Origin: DASPSM01 sp963800135
GTDB taxonomy: Bacteria; Planctomycetota; Planctomycetia; Planctomycetales; Planctomycetaceae
Length of the DNA: 64,000 bases
Direction of reading: 5' to 3'
Assembly: GCA_963800135.1 (NCBI GenBank)
Contig: CAWCZR010000021.1
Span: forward strand, 124,001-188,000
Part shown: piece after piece, positions 53,839 through 63,628 of the stretch
Position numbering within the stretch: position 1 is the first letter of the stretch
How the letters are laid out: each line of letters begins with the position of its first letter
Made by a program: the position numbers and the translations under genes
The notes under the pieces: model-generated
The model's database searches: none
Told to the model about the DNA's origin: nothing
What the model saw: only the letters and a program-made list of their open reading frames with translations

Positions 53839-55437
53839 TTAACCGTCGCTGCGGAGTGCGGCTTTGAGAGACTGCGTTTTCTCGGACAAGAGCGTCACTT
53901 GCCGCTCGAAGTTGTTGCGAGCGACGCGGATTCGATCGAGGATCTTCTCGCTGTTGGACTGAATGGTCTTCGTCCACTTTTCGATCTCCTCGAGCGATCC
54001 GGCTTGCTTCTCGACCATCAGAATGGCCCGCTCGATATCGGTGAAGTCGACCTTCACCGATTGCTCCTCGATTCGCTGCCGCACGCACAAAGCGCGAGCC
54101 AAAAGGAGCGCCGCGCGAAAGTAGGGGTCGCTCAGCGCATCTTCGGCATCCCACGCCACGAAGATGTCGTTGCCAATCCGTTGCAGCGGATCGAGGCCTT
54201 CGGGCGCCGTGCGCTTGGAATAAACGAACACGCCGATCAGGGCTGCGCGGTTCTTGCGGGCCAGGTCGATGTATTCGCGGGCATCGGCCACCTGGTACTG
54301 CTGCACCTCCTTGGCTTCGATGACGATCCGCTGTCCCGGAGCCGCGCTCTCGGGCCCCAGCTCGATCAGCGTGTCCCCCTTCTTGCAATTGTTGATCAGC
54401 CCGGTCGTGGTCCCAACGCACGTGGCAATATCACCGCGCCCCTGCGATTCGTGCTGAATGAAGGCGAACACGGCCTGGTCGAATTCGTCGCCGTGCCGCG
54501 TCGAGCGTTGAATCTCCTGGCGGCGTGTGGCCATGCCGGCCAGCACTTCGCGGATTTCGGATTGAAACCGCTGGCTATCCTGCCGGTGTTCGTTGATCAG
54601 CGTCTGCAGCTCGCTTTTCATTCGCGCCAGGGCCGAGCCGTCGTTGTCGAGCGAGAACTGGCTGGCAATCTTCTGATGGGCGTCGTCGACCCGGTGCACG
54701 AGCTTGCTCAGCGCGGAATCCTTTTCGTCGAGCGTGAACTCGCGGACCATGCGGTCGATCTTCACCTGCAGATCGTCCGAAAGCGAATGCTGCTGCTGGC
54801 TCAGTTCGGCGATGAATCGCGTGAGGGCCCCCTCCTTGTTATCCAGCGAAAACTGATTGAGCACCTGGTCGCGCTGGACTCCGAGTTGTTGCTCGACCGC
54901 CTCACGAATCGCCGCCAGCACTCCGCGTGACTGGTCTGGGCTGAGCACGCGCATCAGCGGACTCTCCGCGCCGACGTGGGCTGAAAGCGTTTTGGTGAGC
55001 TGCGAGTCGCGATCGCCGATTTGGCGACGCAGCAGGGTTTCCAGCTCCCCGTCGCGCCCGATCAGCCGATCGATCCGTTCCTGTAGGCGTCCGTCCTTCG
55101 GATCGAAATACTGCTTGAGGGATTCCTCCACGCACTCGTGAACTGTCTGAGCGTGGCTGCCCAGTTTGCTGGTCAACTCCGAGAGCAACCGTTCGCTTTC
55201 ACGGCGGACGAGGTCAGCGTCGATTTGACCGCGGGCCTGCCGTAGCGCCAGCACGCCGATCCGCAAGGCATTGAGAGCAAAACGCTCGCGCGGCTCCCCC
55301 TCGCGAAAGGTCACCAACTCGCGGATCGTGTCGGGGTCGTCGACCTTCAGCTCCAACGGCAGACCGAAGGGCAAGTGGCCCTCTGTGGCGGCAACTCGGG
55401 GAAAGAGTTCGCGCGGAACATTGAGGGCCTCCGACAT
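53839..55437 (-). CDS. Coiled-coil protein with a possible PD-(D/E)XK nuclease-like domain
   Basis: 532 residues. About residues 80-300 are long charged helices (LTSKLGSHAQTVHECVEESL, DQVLNQFSLDNKEGAL, and repeated QFSLDN/EFTLDEKDSALSKL units), likely a coiled coil. The part from about 310 on is globular: FDQAVFAFIQHESQGRGD, then KKGDTLIELG and GQRIVIEAKEVQQYQVAD. The order Asp-(spacer)-Glu-Ala-Lys fits the PD-(D/E)XK nuclease pattern, and a coiled coil followed by such a domain recalls RmuC. No family is confirmed. It faces leftward, divergent from the PSCyt1 gene. Confidence 0.6.
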   Translation of the reverse strand: MSEALNVPRELFPRVAATEGHLPFGLPLELKVDDPDTIRELVTFREGEPRERFALNALRIGVLALRQARGQIDADLVRRESERLLSELTSKLGSHAQTVHECVEESLKQYFDPKDGRLQERIDRLIGRDGELETLLRRQIGDRDSQLTKTLSAHVGAESPLMRVLSPDQSRGVLAAIREAVEQQLGVQRDQVLNQFSLDNKEGALTRFIAELSQQQHSLSDDLQVKIDRMVREFTLDEKDSALSKLVHRVDDAHQKIASQFSLDNDGSALARMKSELQTLINEHRQDSQRFQSEIREVLAGMATRRQEIQRSTRHGDEFDQAVFAFIQHESQGRGDIATCVGTTTGLINNCKKGDTLIELGPESAAPGQRIVIEAKEVQQYQVADAREYIDLARKNRAALIGVFVYSKRTAPEGLDPLQRIGNDIFVAWDAEDALSDPYFRAALLLARALCVRQRIEEQSVKVDFTDIERAILMVEKQAGSLEEIEKWTKTIQSNSEKILDRIRVARNNFERQVTLLSEKTQSLKAALRSDG

Positions 55438-55675
55438 GGCATTCTCCTTAATTGCCTGCCATTACGTTCCATCAGGCTGTCTGTCAGAGTATCTCACCGG
55501 CTCACCAATGAGCAACGTATGCACACTAAATCCAAGCTGGCGATCGGCCCCAGGCTCGCCTGCCTGACGTTGCGAGAGAACAGTCCACCGCGTATCCTAA
55601 ATGCATTAGCATCCGTTGATGTTCCCGCCTCGCTGCCTGCCTGATTGCCCGCCGAACTCCTTGGTCTGACAGCGG

Positions 55676-58163
55676 ATGAAGCTGCCAATGACCCGCCCGC
55701 CCCTCGCGTTTTGCTGCTTCGCGTTTGCCGCCGCCCTGTGCTGGCTGCCCGCCAGCCTTCCGGCTGCTGCTCCACAGGTTTCCACCAATCAGGCCGAATT
55801 CTTCGAGTCGAAAGTCCGCCCGGTGCTCGCCGGCACGTGCCTAAAGTGCCACGGCGTCTCCACGCATAAAGGGGGCCTGCGGCTCGACTCGCGCGATGCG
55901 GCGCTCAAGGGCGGCGACTCGGGCGCGGCCGTCGTGCCCGGCAATCCCGACGCCAGCCCCATGATCGACGCGATCAACTATCGGGGGCTCGAGATGCCGC
56001 CGACGGGCAAGCTTAAGCCCCGCGAGATCCAGGCGCTCGTCGAGTGGGTGAAGATGGGCGCACCCTGGCCCAAGGACGACGGCAAAACGGCAGGCCCGTC
56101 GCGGGGCGACTTCACCATCACCGACGAGGACCGCCACTACTGGGCCTTTCAACCGATCGGCCACTCGCAGCCCCCGGCCGTGCGCAAAAAACTGGGTGGC
56201 CAATCCAATCGACGCCTTCGTGCTGGCAAGCCTCGAAGAAAAAGGCCTGGCGCCTAACCCGCCGGCCGATCCTCGCGTGCTCATCCGCCGGGTGTTTTTT
56301 GATGTCATTGGGTTGCCGCCCACTCCCGAAGAGGTCGACGCCTTCGTCAAGAATCCTTCGGACGGGGCCTACTCGCGGCTGATCGACGGACTCTTGGCGA
56401 GAAAGGAATACGGCGAGCGCTGGGGCCGACACTGGCTCGATGTCACGCGGTTCGCCCAAACCAACGGCTACGAACGAGACGCGGAAAAGCCTGAATCGTG
56501 GCGTTACCGCGATTACGTCATCAATGCGTTCAACGCCGACAAGCCCTACGACCGGTTCATCACGGAGCAGCTCGCCGGCGACGAGCTCGACGAGCCTACG
56601 CCCGAGTCGATCATCGCCACGGGCTTCTATCGGCTGGGCATCTGGGACGACGAGCCCGACAACCAGGACGCAGCCGCTTGGGACGAAGTGGATGAAATGG
56701 TCCGCACGACCGGCGCGGCCTTTCTGGGGCTCACGCTCGGCTGCGCCCGCTGCCACAACCACATGTTCGATCCGATTCCCCAGGAAGACTACTATCGCAT
56801 GGCCGCCTTCTTCCGTAACGTCGAGCCTTACGGTAAGGCGCTGAGCCGCACGCATCTCGGCACGAACGACGCCGGCATTTTTACTCCGGTCGGCACGCGC
56901 GCGGAGTTTGCTGCATGGGAGGCGCGGCGGCGCGAGCTGTCGCCCCAAATCGCGCGTGCTAAAGCGAAACTCGCCAAGCTGCCCAAAAGCGCCGAGCACA
57001 AGGCCGAACGGCAGCGTCTTGTTAACGAGCTGGCCCGGCTGAAGAAACTGCAAGAAGCGGCCCCTTTGGAACGCGCGCTTTCGGTCCGCGAATGCGGCCC
57101 GCCGCTTCGCGAAACACGCGTGCTGATCCGCGGAAACGTCGCCACGCCGGGGAGGCGCGTCGAGCCCCGGTTTCTGACGATTCTGGGAGGCAAAGCGCCA
57201 CAGGCGATTCCTGCCTCTTTCACCGGCCCCTCGGGCGAGCACTCGCTCAAGCCGATGTTGGTGGAGGCCGGAGTGCGGCCGACCGTCGGTCTGCGTCGCG
57301 CGCTCGCGAACTGGATCGCCAGCGAGGATAACCCGCTGACCGCCCGCGTGATGGTGAATCGAATCTGGCAAGAGCACTTCGGCCGGGGCATCGTCCGCTC
57401 GACCGACAATTTTGGCCGCGCCGGCGTCCCGCCCACTCATCCCGAACTTCTGTCGTGGCTGGCGCGCGACTTTGTCGACGGCGGCTGGCGGATCAAGCGG
57501 ATGCACAAGCGGATCCTTCTGTCGCGCGTCTACCGCATGTCATCGGCCGCGACCGATGCCGCAGGCTTGGCGATCGACGCGGATAACGACCTCTTCTGGC
57601 GACAAAATCTGCGACGGCTGGATGCCGAGGCGATCCGCGACTCGATGCTGGCCGTCAGCGGACGGCTGAATCTTGCCCCCGGCGGACGCGGCATCTTTCC
57701 CTCGCTCTCGAAGGACGTGCTGGCGACGCAATCGCGGCCCGGATTGGGCTGGGGTCAAAGCAGCGTCGAGGAACAGTCGCGGCGCAGCATTTACATCTAT
57801 CTCAAGCGGACCTTGATGGTGCCGTTTCTGGAAACCTTCGATTACACGAATACGGCCGAATCGGTCGGCACCCGTCCGACCACGACGGTGGCGCCGCAGG
57901 CTCTGCTTTTGCTCAACAGCGAGTTCACCGATGAGCAGGCACGGAGCCTCGCGGACCGTGTGCGCCGCGATGCGGGCGACCCCCCCGCTCTGGAAATCGA
58001 TCGGCTGTTCCGTCTGGCGCTGGGACGTTTGCCGACGCCGCGCGAAGCGCAAATCGCTGCCCAGCTGCTGCAAAAGTCTCCCGGTCCCGACGGGGCGGCC
58101 GATCCGCTGCGTGCCCTGTGCCTCGTGGTGCTGAATCTGAACGAGTTTGTGTACTTGGACTGA
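55676..58163 (+). CDS. PSCyt1-DUF1549-DUF1553 exported protein (frameshifted)
   Basis: About 828 residues. A signal peptide is followed by a planctomycete cytochrome c domain (GTCLKCHGVSTHKGGLRLD, CXXCH near 56-60, then GLEMPPTGKLK). The frame breaks at six A (56186-56191); removing one gives RKNWVANPIDAFVLASLEEK. DUF1549 follows (RRVFFDVIGLPPTPEE, LDVTRFAQTNGYERD, and a second CXXCH, GCARCHNH) and then DUF1553 (RRALANWIASEDNPLTARVM, VNRIWQEHFGRGIV, RSIYIYLKRTLMVPFLETFD). Such genes are strongly expanded in planctomycetes and sit beside DUF1501; they are linked to polysaccharide breakdown. Both partners look intact otherwise. Confidence 0.88.
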
Positions 58164-58254
58164 CGGTGTCCGCAGTCACCACACGGAACTGTCGGCCCGC
58201 TCGGCGATCGATTTGTTCAGGCGGAAAGTCTGTTAGAATGCGACGGGGGATCTG

Positions 58255-59760
58255 ATGAGCGACCGTTCAACTCAGCCTGGAACTCCGACCGGCGGCTTCT
58301 GCGGACGCACACGTCGCGAGTTTCTCTGGGAAACTGGGGCCGGCTTTACCGGCGTCGCGCTCACCGCCCTACTCGATCGCGACGGTTTTTTCAGCGGGCG
58401 TGCGCTCGGCGGCAGCACGCCTCCCGGGCGATCGCTGAATCGTCCCCTCGCGCCTCTGCCAGCCCCTTTTCCCGCGAAGGCGAAGCGGTGCATCTTCCTG
58501 TTCATGTACGGCGGTCCGTCGCAGATGGACCTCTTTGACTACAAGCCCGATCTGCAGAAACGGCACGGGCAAACCGTCAACGTCGAAGTGCGGCGAGGTT
58601 TTGTCGTACCGCAAACGCTGTTGGCTTCGAAGCGGCGTTTTGAGCGTCACGGCCAATCGGGCCAGTGGTGTTCCGACGCGCTTCCCTGCATCGCCGGGCA
58701 CATGGACAAGCTGGCGGTGATTAAATCGCTGCAGATGGATTCGTTCGCGCACGCGTCGGCGCTCATTCAGATGAACTCCGGCCGCGTGCTCCAGGGGCAT
58801 CCATGCCTAGGCTCCTGGGTGAATTACGGACTGGGCACGCTCAACGAGAATCTGCCCGGCTTCGTGGTGATGCTCGATCCGCGGGGCGGACCGATCGCGG
58901 GCGCCGCCAATTGGATGAGCGGCTACATGCCGGCGGCCTACCAAGGCACTGTGCTCCGCTCGACCGGCCAGCCGATCCTCAACCTGGCTCCAGCCAGCCG
59001 CATCGACCGGTCCTGGCAGCGGACGCAGGTCGAGGCGATCAACGCGCTCAACGCCGAACACCTGGCGACGCGCCCGGGCTATTCCGAGCTGCAGGCGCGA
59101 ATTTCGGCCTACGAACTGGCGTTTCAACTGCAGTCGACGGCCCCCGAAGCACTCGACCTTTCGGTCGAAACACAGGCTACGCAGGAACTGTATGGCGTGC
59201 ACGATCCCAAGCCGCCACACAAACTGTCGTTAGGCAGCGGTCCGTTCGGCCGGCAGTGTTTGATCGCCCGGCGGTTGATCGAACGCGGCGTCCGTTTCGT
59301 CCAGATTTATCATGGCGGCGGACACAACGACGAGAATTGGGACGCCCACTCCAACGTCGACAACAACCTGCAAATCCACTGCCCCGAAATCGATAAGCCG
59401 ATCGCTGGGCTGCTCACCGACCTCGAGCAGCGCGGGCTCCTTGACGAGACCTTGGTGATTTGGGGAGGCGAGTTCGGCCGCCAAGCCGTTTCGCAGGCAG
59501 GCCTTGGCCGCGACCACAATCCCAAGGGCTTCACGTATTGGATGGCCGGCGGCGGGATCAAGCCGGGAATCAGTTACGGAGAGACCGACGAAATCGGCCA
59601 CGAAGCGGCGGTCAACACTCGTCACATTCGCGATCTGCATGCGACCATTCTGCACACGATGGGTTTTGACCATCGCAAGCTGTCGTTTTTCCACAACGGC
59701 CTGAACCAGCGCCTCACCGGCGTGATCGAGGCCGAACCGATTCACGAGATTCTTGCATAG
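58255..59760 (+). CDS. DUF1501 protein with a Tat signal
   Basis: 501 residues. The N-terminus has RTRREFLWETGAGFTGVAL, a twin-arginine export signal. The DUF1501 body shows CIFLFMYGGPSQMDLFDYKP, SALIQMNSGRVLQGHPCLGS, RFVQIYHGGGHNDENWDAHS and LVIWGGEFGR. DUF1501 proteins resemble sulfatases in fold and pair with DUF1549/1553 proteins. The gene follows its partner by 91 bp. Confidence 0.92.
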   Translation: MSDRSTQPGTPTGGFCGRTRREFLWETGAGFTGVALTALLDRDGFFSGRALGGSTPPGRSLNRPLAPLPAPFPAKAKRCIFLFMYGGPSQMDLFDYKPDLQKRHGQTVNVEVRRGFVVPQTLLASKRRFERHGQSGQWCSDALPCIAGHMDKLAVIKSLQMDSFAHASALIQMNSGRVLQGHPCLGSWVNYGLGTLNENLPGFVVMLDPRGGPIAGAANWMSGYMPAAYQGTVLRSTGQPILNLAPASRIDRSWQRTQVEAINALNAEHLATRPGYSELQARISAYELAFQLQSTAPEALDLSVETQATQELYGVHDPKPPHKLSLGSGPFGRQCLIARRLIERGVRFVQIYHGGGHNDENWDAHSNVDNNLQIHCPEIDKPIAGLLTDLEQRGLLDETLVIWGGEFGRQAVSQAGLGRDHNPKGFTYWMAGGGIKPGISYGETDEIGHEAAVNTRHIRDLHATILHTMGFDHRKLSFFHNGLNQRLTGVIEAEPIHEILA

Positions 59761-59804
59761 GCCCGCCCCTGATCCAGCGGCACCGTCTTGCGGAGTTCCT
59801 CACG

Positions 59805-60554
59805 ATGCACAACCAAGTTCATAACACGCTCGCTGCGCGCGCCGTTTTGGCGGCAGCAGGTCTGCTCGCCCTAGCCCCAGGGACGCGCGGGGACGACCCG
59901 CCCTCCGAACACGCCCTCAATGTCCCTCCCCCCGGCTACGTCGCCCTCTTCAACGGCAAAGATCTCACAGGCTGGAAGGGGCTCGTTCTGAACCCCAAGC
60001 AGCGTGCCGCCATGTCGGCTGAAGAACATGGCGAGCGGCAAAAGGAAGCCGATGTACGAATGCGCAACCACTGGAAGGTCGTCGACGGTGCGCTGATGTT
60101 TGACGGGGCGCCGTTTAACGTGTCGGGCCCGCTTTGCACCGTGAAGCAATACGGCAATTTCGAGATGCTGGTGGACTGGAAGATCAGCAAAGCCGGCGAT
60201 AGCGGCATTTATCTCCGCGGCTCACCCCAGGTGCAGATCTGGGATCCTGATGAACCGTCGCAGCAGAAAAACGGTGCCGCCAAGGGCTCGGGTGGCCTTT
60301 GGAACAACGCAATAAACGAGCGGTTCCCGCTCGTGCGTGCCGACAACCCGATCGGTGAGTGGAATCACTTCAAAATTCGAATGGTCGGTGACCGTGTCAG
60401 TGTCTGGCTCAACGGCAAGCTCGTCACCGACAACGTGGTAATGGAGAACTACTGGGATCGCAAACAGCCGATCTATCCCCGCGAGCAGATTGAGCTGCAA
60501 AACCACAATCATCCGCTTTACTTCCGGAACATCTTCATCAAGGAGTTGCCCTAG
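59805..60554 (+). CDS. DUF1080 (3-keto-disaccharide hydrolase-type) exported protein
   Basis: 249 residues with a signal peptide (ARAVLAAAGLLALAPGTRG). The DUF1080 pattern is clear: GYVALFNGKDLTGWKG, HWKVVDGALMFDG, FEMLVDWKISKAGDSGIYLR, and EWNHFKIRMVGDRVSVWLNG. The fold is a lectin-like jelly roll. Members act on 3-keto-glycosides or bind sugar polymers. It completes the DUF1549/1501 group and lies 1 bp from the next gene. Confidence 0.9.
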   Translation: MHNQVHNTLAARAVLAAAGLLALAPGTRGDDPPSEHALNVPPPGYVALFNGKDLTGWKGLVLNPKQRAAMSAEEHGERQKEADVRMRNHWKVVDGALMFDGAPFNVSGPLCTVKQYGNFEMLVDWKISKAGDSGIYLRGSPQVQIWDPDEPSQQKNGAAKGSGGLWNNAINERFPLVRADNPIGEWNHFKIRMVGDRVSVWLNGKLVTDNVVMENYWDRKQPIYPREQIELQNHNHPLYFRNIFIKELP

Positions 60555-60555
60555 G

Positions 60556-60909
60556 ATGCCGTCGGTCGACTGGTACTATCACCGTCCCGGCTGTACGACG
60601 TGCGGGAAATCGCTTGCGTTTCTCGAAAAGAAAAAGCTTGCCGTCAAGGAGCAAGTCAACGCCGCCAAAATTCGCTTCGAGCCCAAGCAGGCGCTCGAGT
60701 TGGCGCGTCAGGCGAATCGGGTGATTGTGGCCAAGGGGAAAAAGGTCGTCGACTTCGACATGAAGCGCGATCCGCCCGACGACGAAACGCTGCTCAAGCA
60801 TATCATCGGCCCGAGCGGCAAGCTCCGTGCCCCCGTCATTCGCCGGGGCTCGACTCTGCTGATCGGCTTCGCCGAGGATGAATTCGCCAAAGTGCTCGGC
60901 GCGAAGTAA
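60556..60909 (+). CDS. ArsC/Spx-like thioredoxin-fold protein
   Basis: 117 residues from the ATG at 60556. WYYHRPGCTTCGKSLAFLEK carries a CXXC; glutaredoxin-type ArsC and Spx have one or two Cys at this place. The end LRAPVIRRGSTLLIGFAEDE with the cis-Pro is typical of the fold. The middle is unusually Lys-rich. The catalytic Arg triad of arsenate reductases is not obvious, so a redox or Spx-like role is as likely as arsenate reduction. Confidence 0.75.
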   Translation: MPSVDWYYHRPGCTTCGKSLAFLEKKKLAVKEQVNAAKIRFEPKQALELARQANRVIVAKGKKVVDFDMKRDPPDDETLLKHIIGPSGKLRAPVIRRGSTLLIGFAEDEFAKVLGAK

Positions 60910-60930
60910 ACCTTTCGGGAGGCGGCTGCG

Positions 60931-61665
60931 GTGCAACTAACCGGTCGGGTCGCCGTCGTGACGGGCGGGGGCAAGCGGATCGGCCGCGCCCTTTGCCTCA
61001 CCCTGGCCGATGCCGGCTGCTCGGTGATGGTGCACTACTCGCACTCGGCGGACGAGGCACGGGGCACGGTCCAGCAGATCACCGCTTTGGGCGGACAGGC
61101 TGACTGCGTCGGCGCCAACTTCGGCGATCCGCGCCCGGCGATCCCTCAAGTCATCGGCGCGGCATACGAACGATTTGGCCGCGCGGATATTTTGATCAAC
61201 AGCGCGGCCATTTTTGAGCCAGGCTCGCTCGCGTCGACCACCGAGTCGGACTGGGACCGGCAATTCGCGATTAATCTCAAGGCCCCCGCCTTCCTGTGCC
61301 GCGAGTTTGCCGCGCGGCATCAGCCGGGAGTGCCAGCGGCCATCGTGAATATTGCCGACTGGCGCGGTCTCAAACCGCTTCCCGGGCACTTCTCTTACAC
61401 GTTAACCAAGGCCGCGCTCATCGCCATGACGCGGATCCTGGCGATAGAACTGGCACCGGACATCCGCGTTAATGCCGTGGCTCCCGGGTCGATCCTGCCG
61501 CCCCCCGGCGCAGGCCCGGACTATCTCGAACACTTGGCGAAACAAGTCCCGCTCAAGCGGCACGGCGACCCGAGCGACGTGACGAGTGCCGTGCTTTATC
61601 TGCTGCGAGCCGACTTCGTGACAGGCGAAGTGATCGCCGTCACCGGCGGCGAGCAACTTCAGTGA
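60931..61665 (+). CDS. FolM/pteridine-reductase-like short-chain dehydrogenase
   Basis: 244 residues from a GTG. The cofactor motif is TGGGKRIGRAL, the TGX3RXG form of pteridine reductases (NADPH) in place of the usual TGxxxGxG. NSAAIF and the YTLTK catalytic pair (Tyr-X3-Lys) are present. The next two genes are folB and folK, so reduction of dihydromonapterin or dihydrofolate is a reasonable inference, in line with FolM. A GGAGG lies before the start. Confidence 0.78.
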   Translation: MQLTGRVAVVTGGGKRIGRALCLTLADAGCSVMVHYSHSADEARGTVQQITALGGQADCVGANFGDPRPAIPQVIGAAYERFGRADILINSAAIFEPGSLASTTESDWDRQFAINLKAPAFLCREFAARHQPGVPAAIVNIADWRGLKPLPGHFSYTLTKAALIAMTRILAIELAPDIRVNAVAPGSILPPPGAGPDYLEHLAKQVPLKRHGDPSDVTSAVLYLLRADFVTGEVIAVTGGEQLQ

Positions 61666-61831
61666 CGCCTACCCAGATCGAGTGCACCGGTACCCGAACG
61701 CAGCGGTGCCTTTGAAATTCACTCTGGCATACGCCTAGAACCGGGCCGAAAATAGAGAACGGTAGTTGCTGCGGCCGGACAGCGCCCAATCTGAGTCGTC
61801 CAGCGTGGCCCTTGCCGTGGTTCGCCGAGTC

Positions 61832-62200
61832 ATGCCGATGTCCGACAAGATCCGCATCAATGGCCTGTTTCTGCGCACGATCATCGGCATCAACCACGAT
61901 GAGCGCGAGCACAAACAGGACGTGTTGATCAACCTGTCCCTCAGCGTCGACACGCGGCCCGCCGCTCGCACCGATCAAATCGAGGACGCGGTGAATTACC
62001 GGACGATTACCAAGAACGTCATCGATCTGGTGGAGAATTCACGTTTTTTTCTAGTCGAGCGGATGGCCGACGAGATCGCCCGGTTGTGCCTTCGCGATTC
62101 GCGCGTGGATGCGGTGCGGGTCAGTATCGAGAAGCCGGCCGCCCTGCGGTTTGCCCGCTCCGTCGGCGTGGTGATCCGGAGAACCCGAGCGGATGTCTGA
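61832..62200 (+). CDS. folB: Dihydroneopterin aldolase FolB
   Basis: About 122 residues. The family pattern is seen: KIRINGLFLRTIIGINHDER, QDVLINLSLSVDT, AVNYRTITKNVIDLVENSRF, LVERMADEIARLC and VSIEKPAALRFARSVGV (catalytic Lys). It makes 6-hydroxymethyl-7,8-dihydropterin in folate synthesis. A second ATG lies at 61838; the frame is open to 61766 but upstream has no homology. Its end overlaps the folK start. Confidence 0.9.
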   Translation: MPMSDKIRINGLFLRTIIGINHDEREHKQDVLINLSLSVDTRPAARTDQIEDAVNYRTITKNVIDLVENSRFFLVERMADEIARLCLRDSRVDAVRVSIEKPAALRFARSVGVVIRRTRADV

Positions 62201-62732
62201 GCGCCGGGCCAACCGCGCCTACCTGTCGCTCGGTTCCAATATCGAGCCGGAACAAAATCTCGCCGCCGCCGTTCGCGAACTGGCGGCATTCGGCCGCATC
62301 CTAACAGTGTCTAGCGTTTGGGAATCGGCGCCGTTCCGCGATGGCGCCCCAGAACGTAACGATCGCCCTGCCGACAAGAACTTCTTGAATGCGGCCCTGG
62401 TCCTCGAAACGCCGCTGTCGCCGGCGGAACTTTACGAGCAGGCCATTTCGTCGGTCGAGCGCCGGCTGGCTCGAGTGCGGAATCCGCGCGACAAGAATGC
62501 GCCGCGGACGATCGACGTCGATCTTTCGCTCTTCAACGACGACGTGCTCGAGTTCGCCGGCCACCGCGTGCCGGACCCAGAAATCCTGATCCAGCCGTTC
62601 GTCGCCATTCCGCTGGCCGAGGTCGCTCCGGACTATGTGCATCCTGTCGAACGACGACGCCTCGCCGACATCGCCGCTGCTTGGTCGAACAATTCCGGTC
62701 TACTGCCGCGGGCCGACGTCACGCTTGCGTAG
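62193..62732 (+). CDS. folK: HPPK, hydroxymethyldihydropterin pyrophosphokinase FolK
   Basis: 179 residues: AYLSLGSNIEPEQNLAAAVR, SSVWESAPF, DKNFLNAALVLETPLSP, RRLARVRNPRDKNAPRTIDVD and HRVPDPEIL, the conserved HPPK motifs. It transfers pyrophosphate to the pterin made by FolB. The ATG lies 7 bp inside the folB end, showing tight coupling. Confidence 0.93.
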   Translation: MSERRANRAYLSLGSNIEPEQNLAAAVRELAAFGRILTVSSVWESAPFRDGAPERNDRPADKNFLNAALVLETPLSPAELYEQAISSVERRLARVRNPRDKNAPRTIDVDLSLFNDDVLEFAGHRVPDPEILIQPFVAIPLAEVAPDYVHPVERRRLADIAAAWSNNSGLLPRADVTLA

Positions 62733-62782
62733 GACCGAGAGCGAGAACGCTATCAGCGGGAATCGCCAGAAACGTGAACCGC

Positions 62783-63400
62783 TTACCAGCCGTACGGAGC
62801 CCCATAGTACACGCTATACGACAATGGCGTGCCGTAGGTGTTGTCGAACTGGTAGGGCGCGACGTAGCCGTACTGCGGCACGTTCGGTTCGCCCGTGGCT
62901 GGGTACGGCATCTGGTTGAGCATCAGCCCCAGCGTCGCCTCACTGCGGTAAGAGGGATGGGCCACATACTCGGCGCGGCTGAACGGAACCGACCGATAGA
63001 CTTCGGCGTAACTGGGACGCCGCATCGGGCCAGCCGCGTGCGCGCTACCCGGAATGATGCGGAGGCCATCGGCGGGCGGCGCGTGCGTCGCCGTCGGTGC
63101 CGAAGGGTTGGCCTGAGGCGCCGACTTCATTCCCGGCTCGTACGGCGGAGGCGCGGGCTGTGAGGGCAACGCCGGATGAGACGGGGGCGTCGCCTGGGCC
63201 AACCTCAGCTTGGTCGCCGGCAGGATGCGGATCGTCCACGCGTCCTGGTCAGCGGCCACGGCCGCGGACGACAAGGCAGCCCCAACACACAAAGCGACGC
63301 ACAGGCGAGGAACCGAAATCCGCCGGACGAGCCCCACCGTGTTGTGCGCACGGGGGGCCGTCAGGCGGACTTGAATCCCGGAATTCTCACGCACCGTCAT
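62783..63400 (-). CDS. Exported Pro/Tyr-rich protein
   Basis: 205 residues. A signal peptide (VPRLCVALCVGAALSSAAVA) follows a basic N-terminal extension. The mature part is Pro/Ala-rich (PSHPALPSQPAPPPYEPG) and ends Tyr/Gly-rich (YGYVAPYQFDNTYGTPLSYS, then VYYGAPYGW). No domain is recognised. Such ends occur in surface or spore-coat-like proteins, but no function can be assigned. Confidence 0.7.
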   Translation of the reverse strand: MTVRENSGIQVRLTAPRAHNTVGLVRRISVPRLCVALCVGAALSSAAVAADQDAWTIRILPATKLRLAQATPPSHPALPSQPAPPPYEPGMKSAPQANPSAPTATHAPPADGLRIIPGSAHAAGPMRRPSYAEVYRSVPFSRAEYVAHPSYRSEATLGLMLNQMPYPATGEPNVPQYGYVAPYQFDNTYGTPLSYSVYYGAPYGW

Positions 63401-63628
63401 AGGAGACTCTGCTTCAGAAGGGTTGATTGATTTGTTCGGATTGATTTCATTTTGCCGATTATTCTTAATTTACCCATCTTCACTTAGCGTGGTCAACACG
63501 TTGGTTTTCGCTCTTTGGGATCGCGGCTGAATCCGTTGGCGTCGTTGACCGTGCTCGACCACAACGTCTAAAGTAAATGCTCACCTTGATTTGAAGCTCG
63601 TTGGCGTTTCCCAGACAGGACATCCGAG
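63401..63628. promoter_or_regulatory. AT-rich divergent promoter region between an exported protein and argH
   Basis: About 230 bp; the part 63421-63480 is conspicuously AT-rich for this genome (TTGATTTG, TTTCATTTT, TTCTTAATTTACCC). It separates two divergently read genes and probably holds both promoters. Exact -10 and -35 boxes could not be assigned. Confidence 0.35.
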
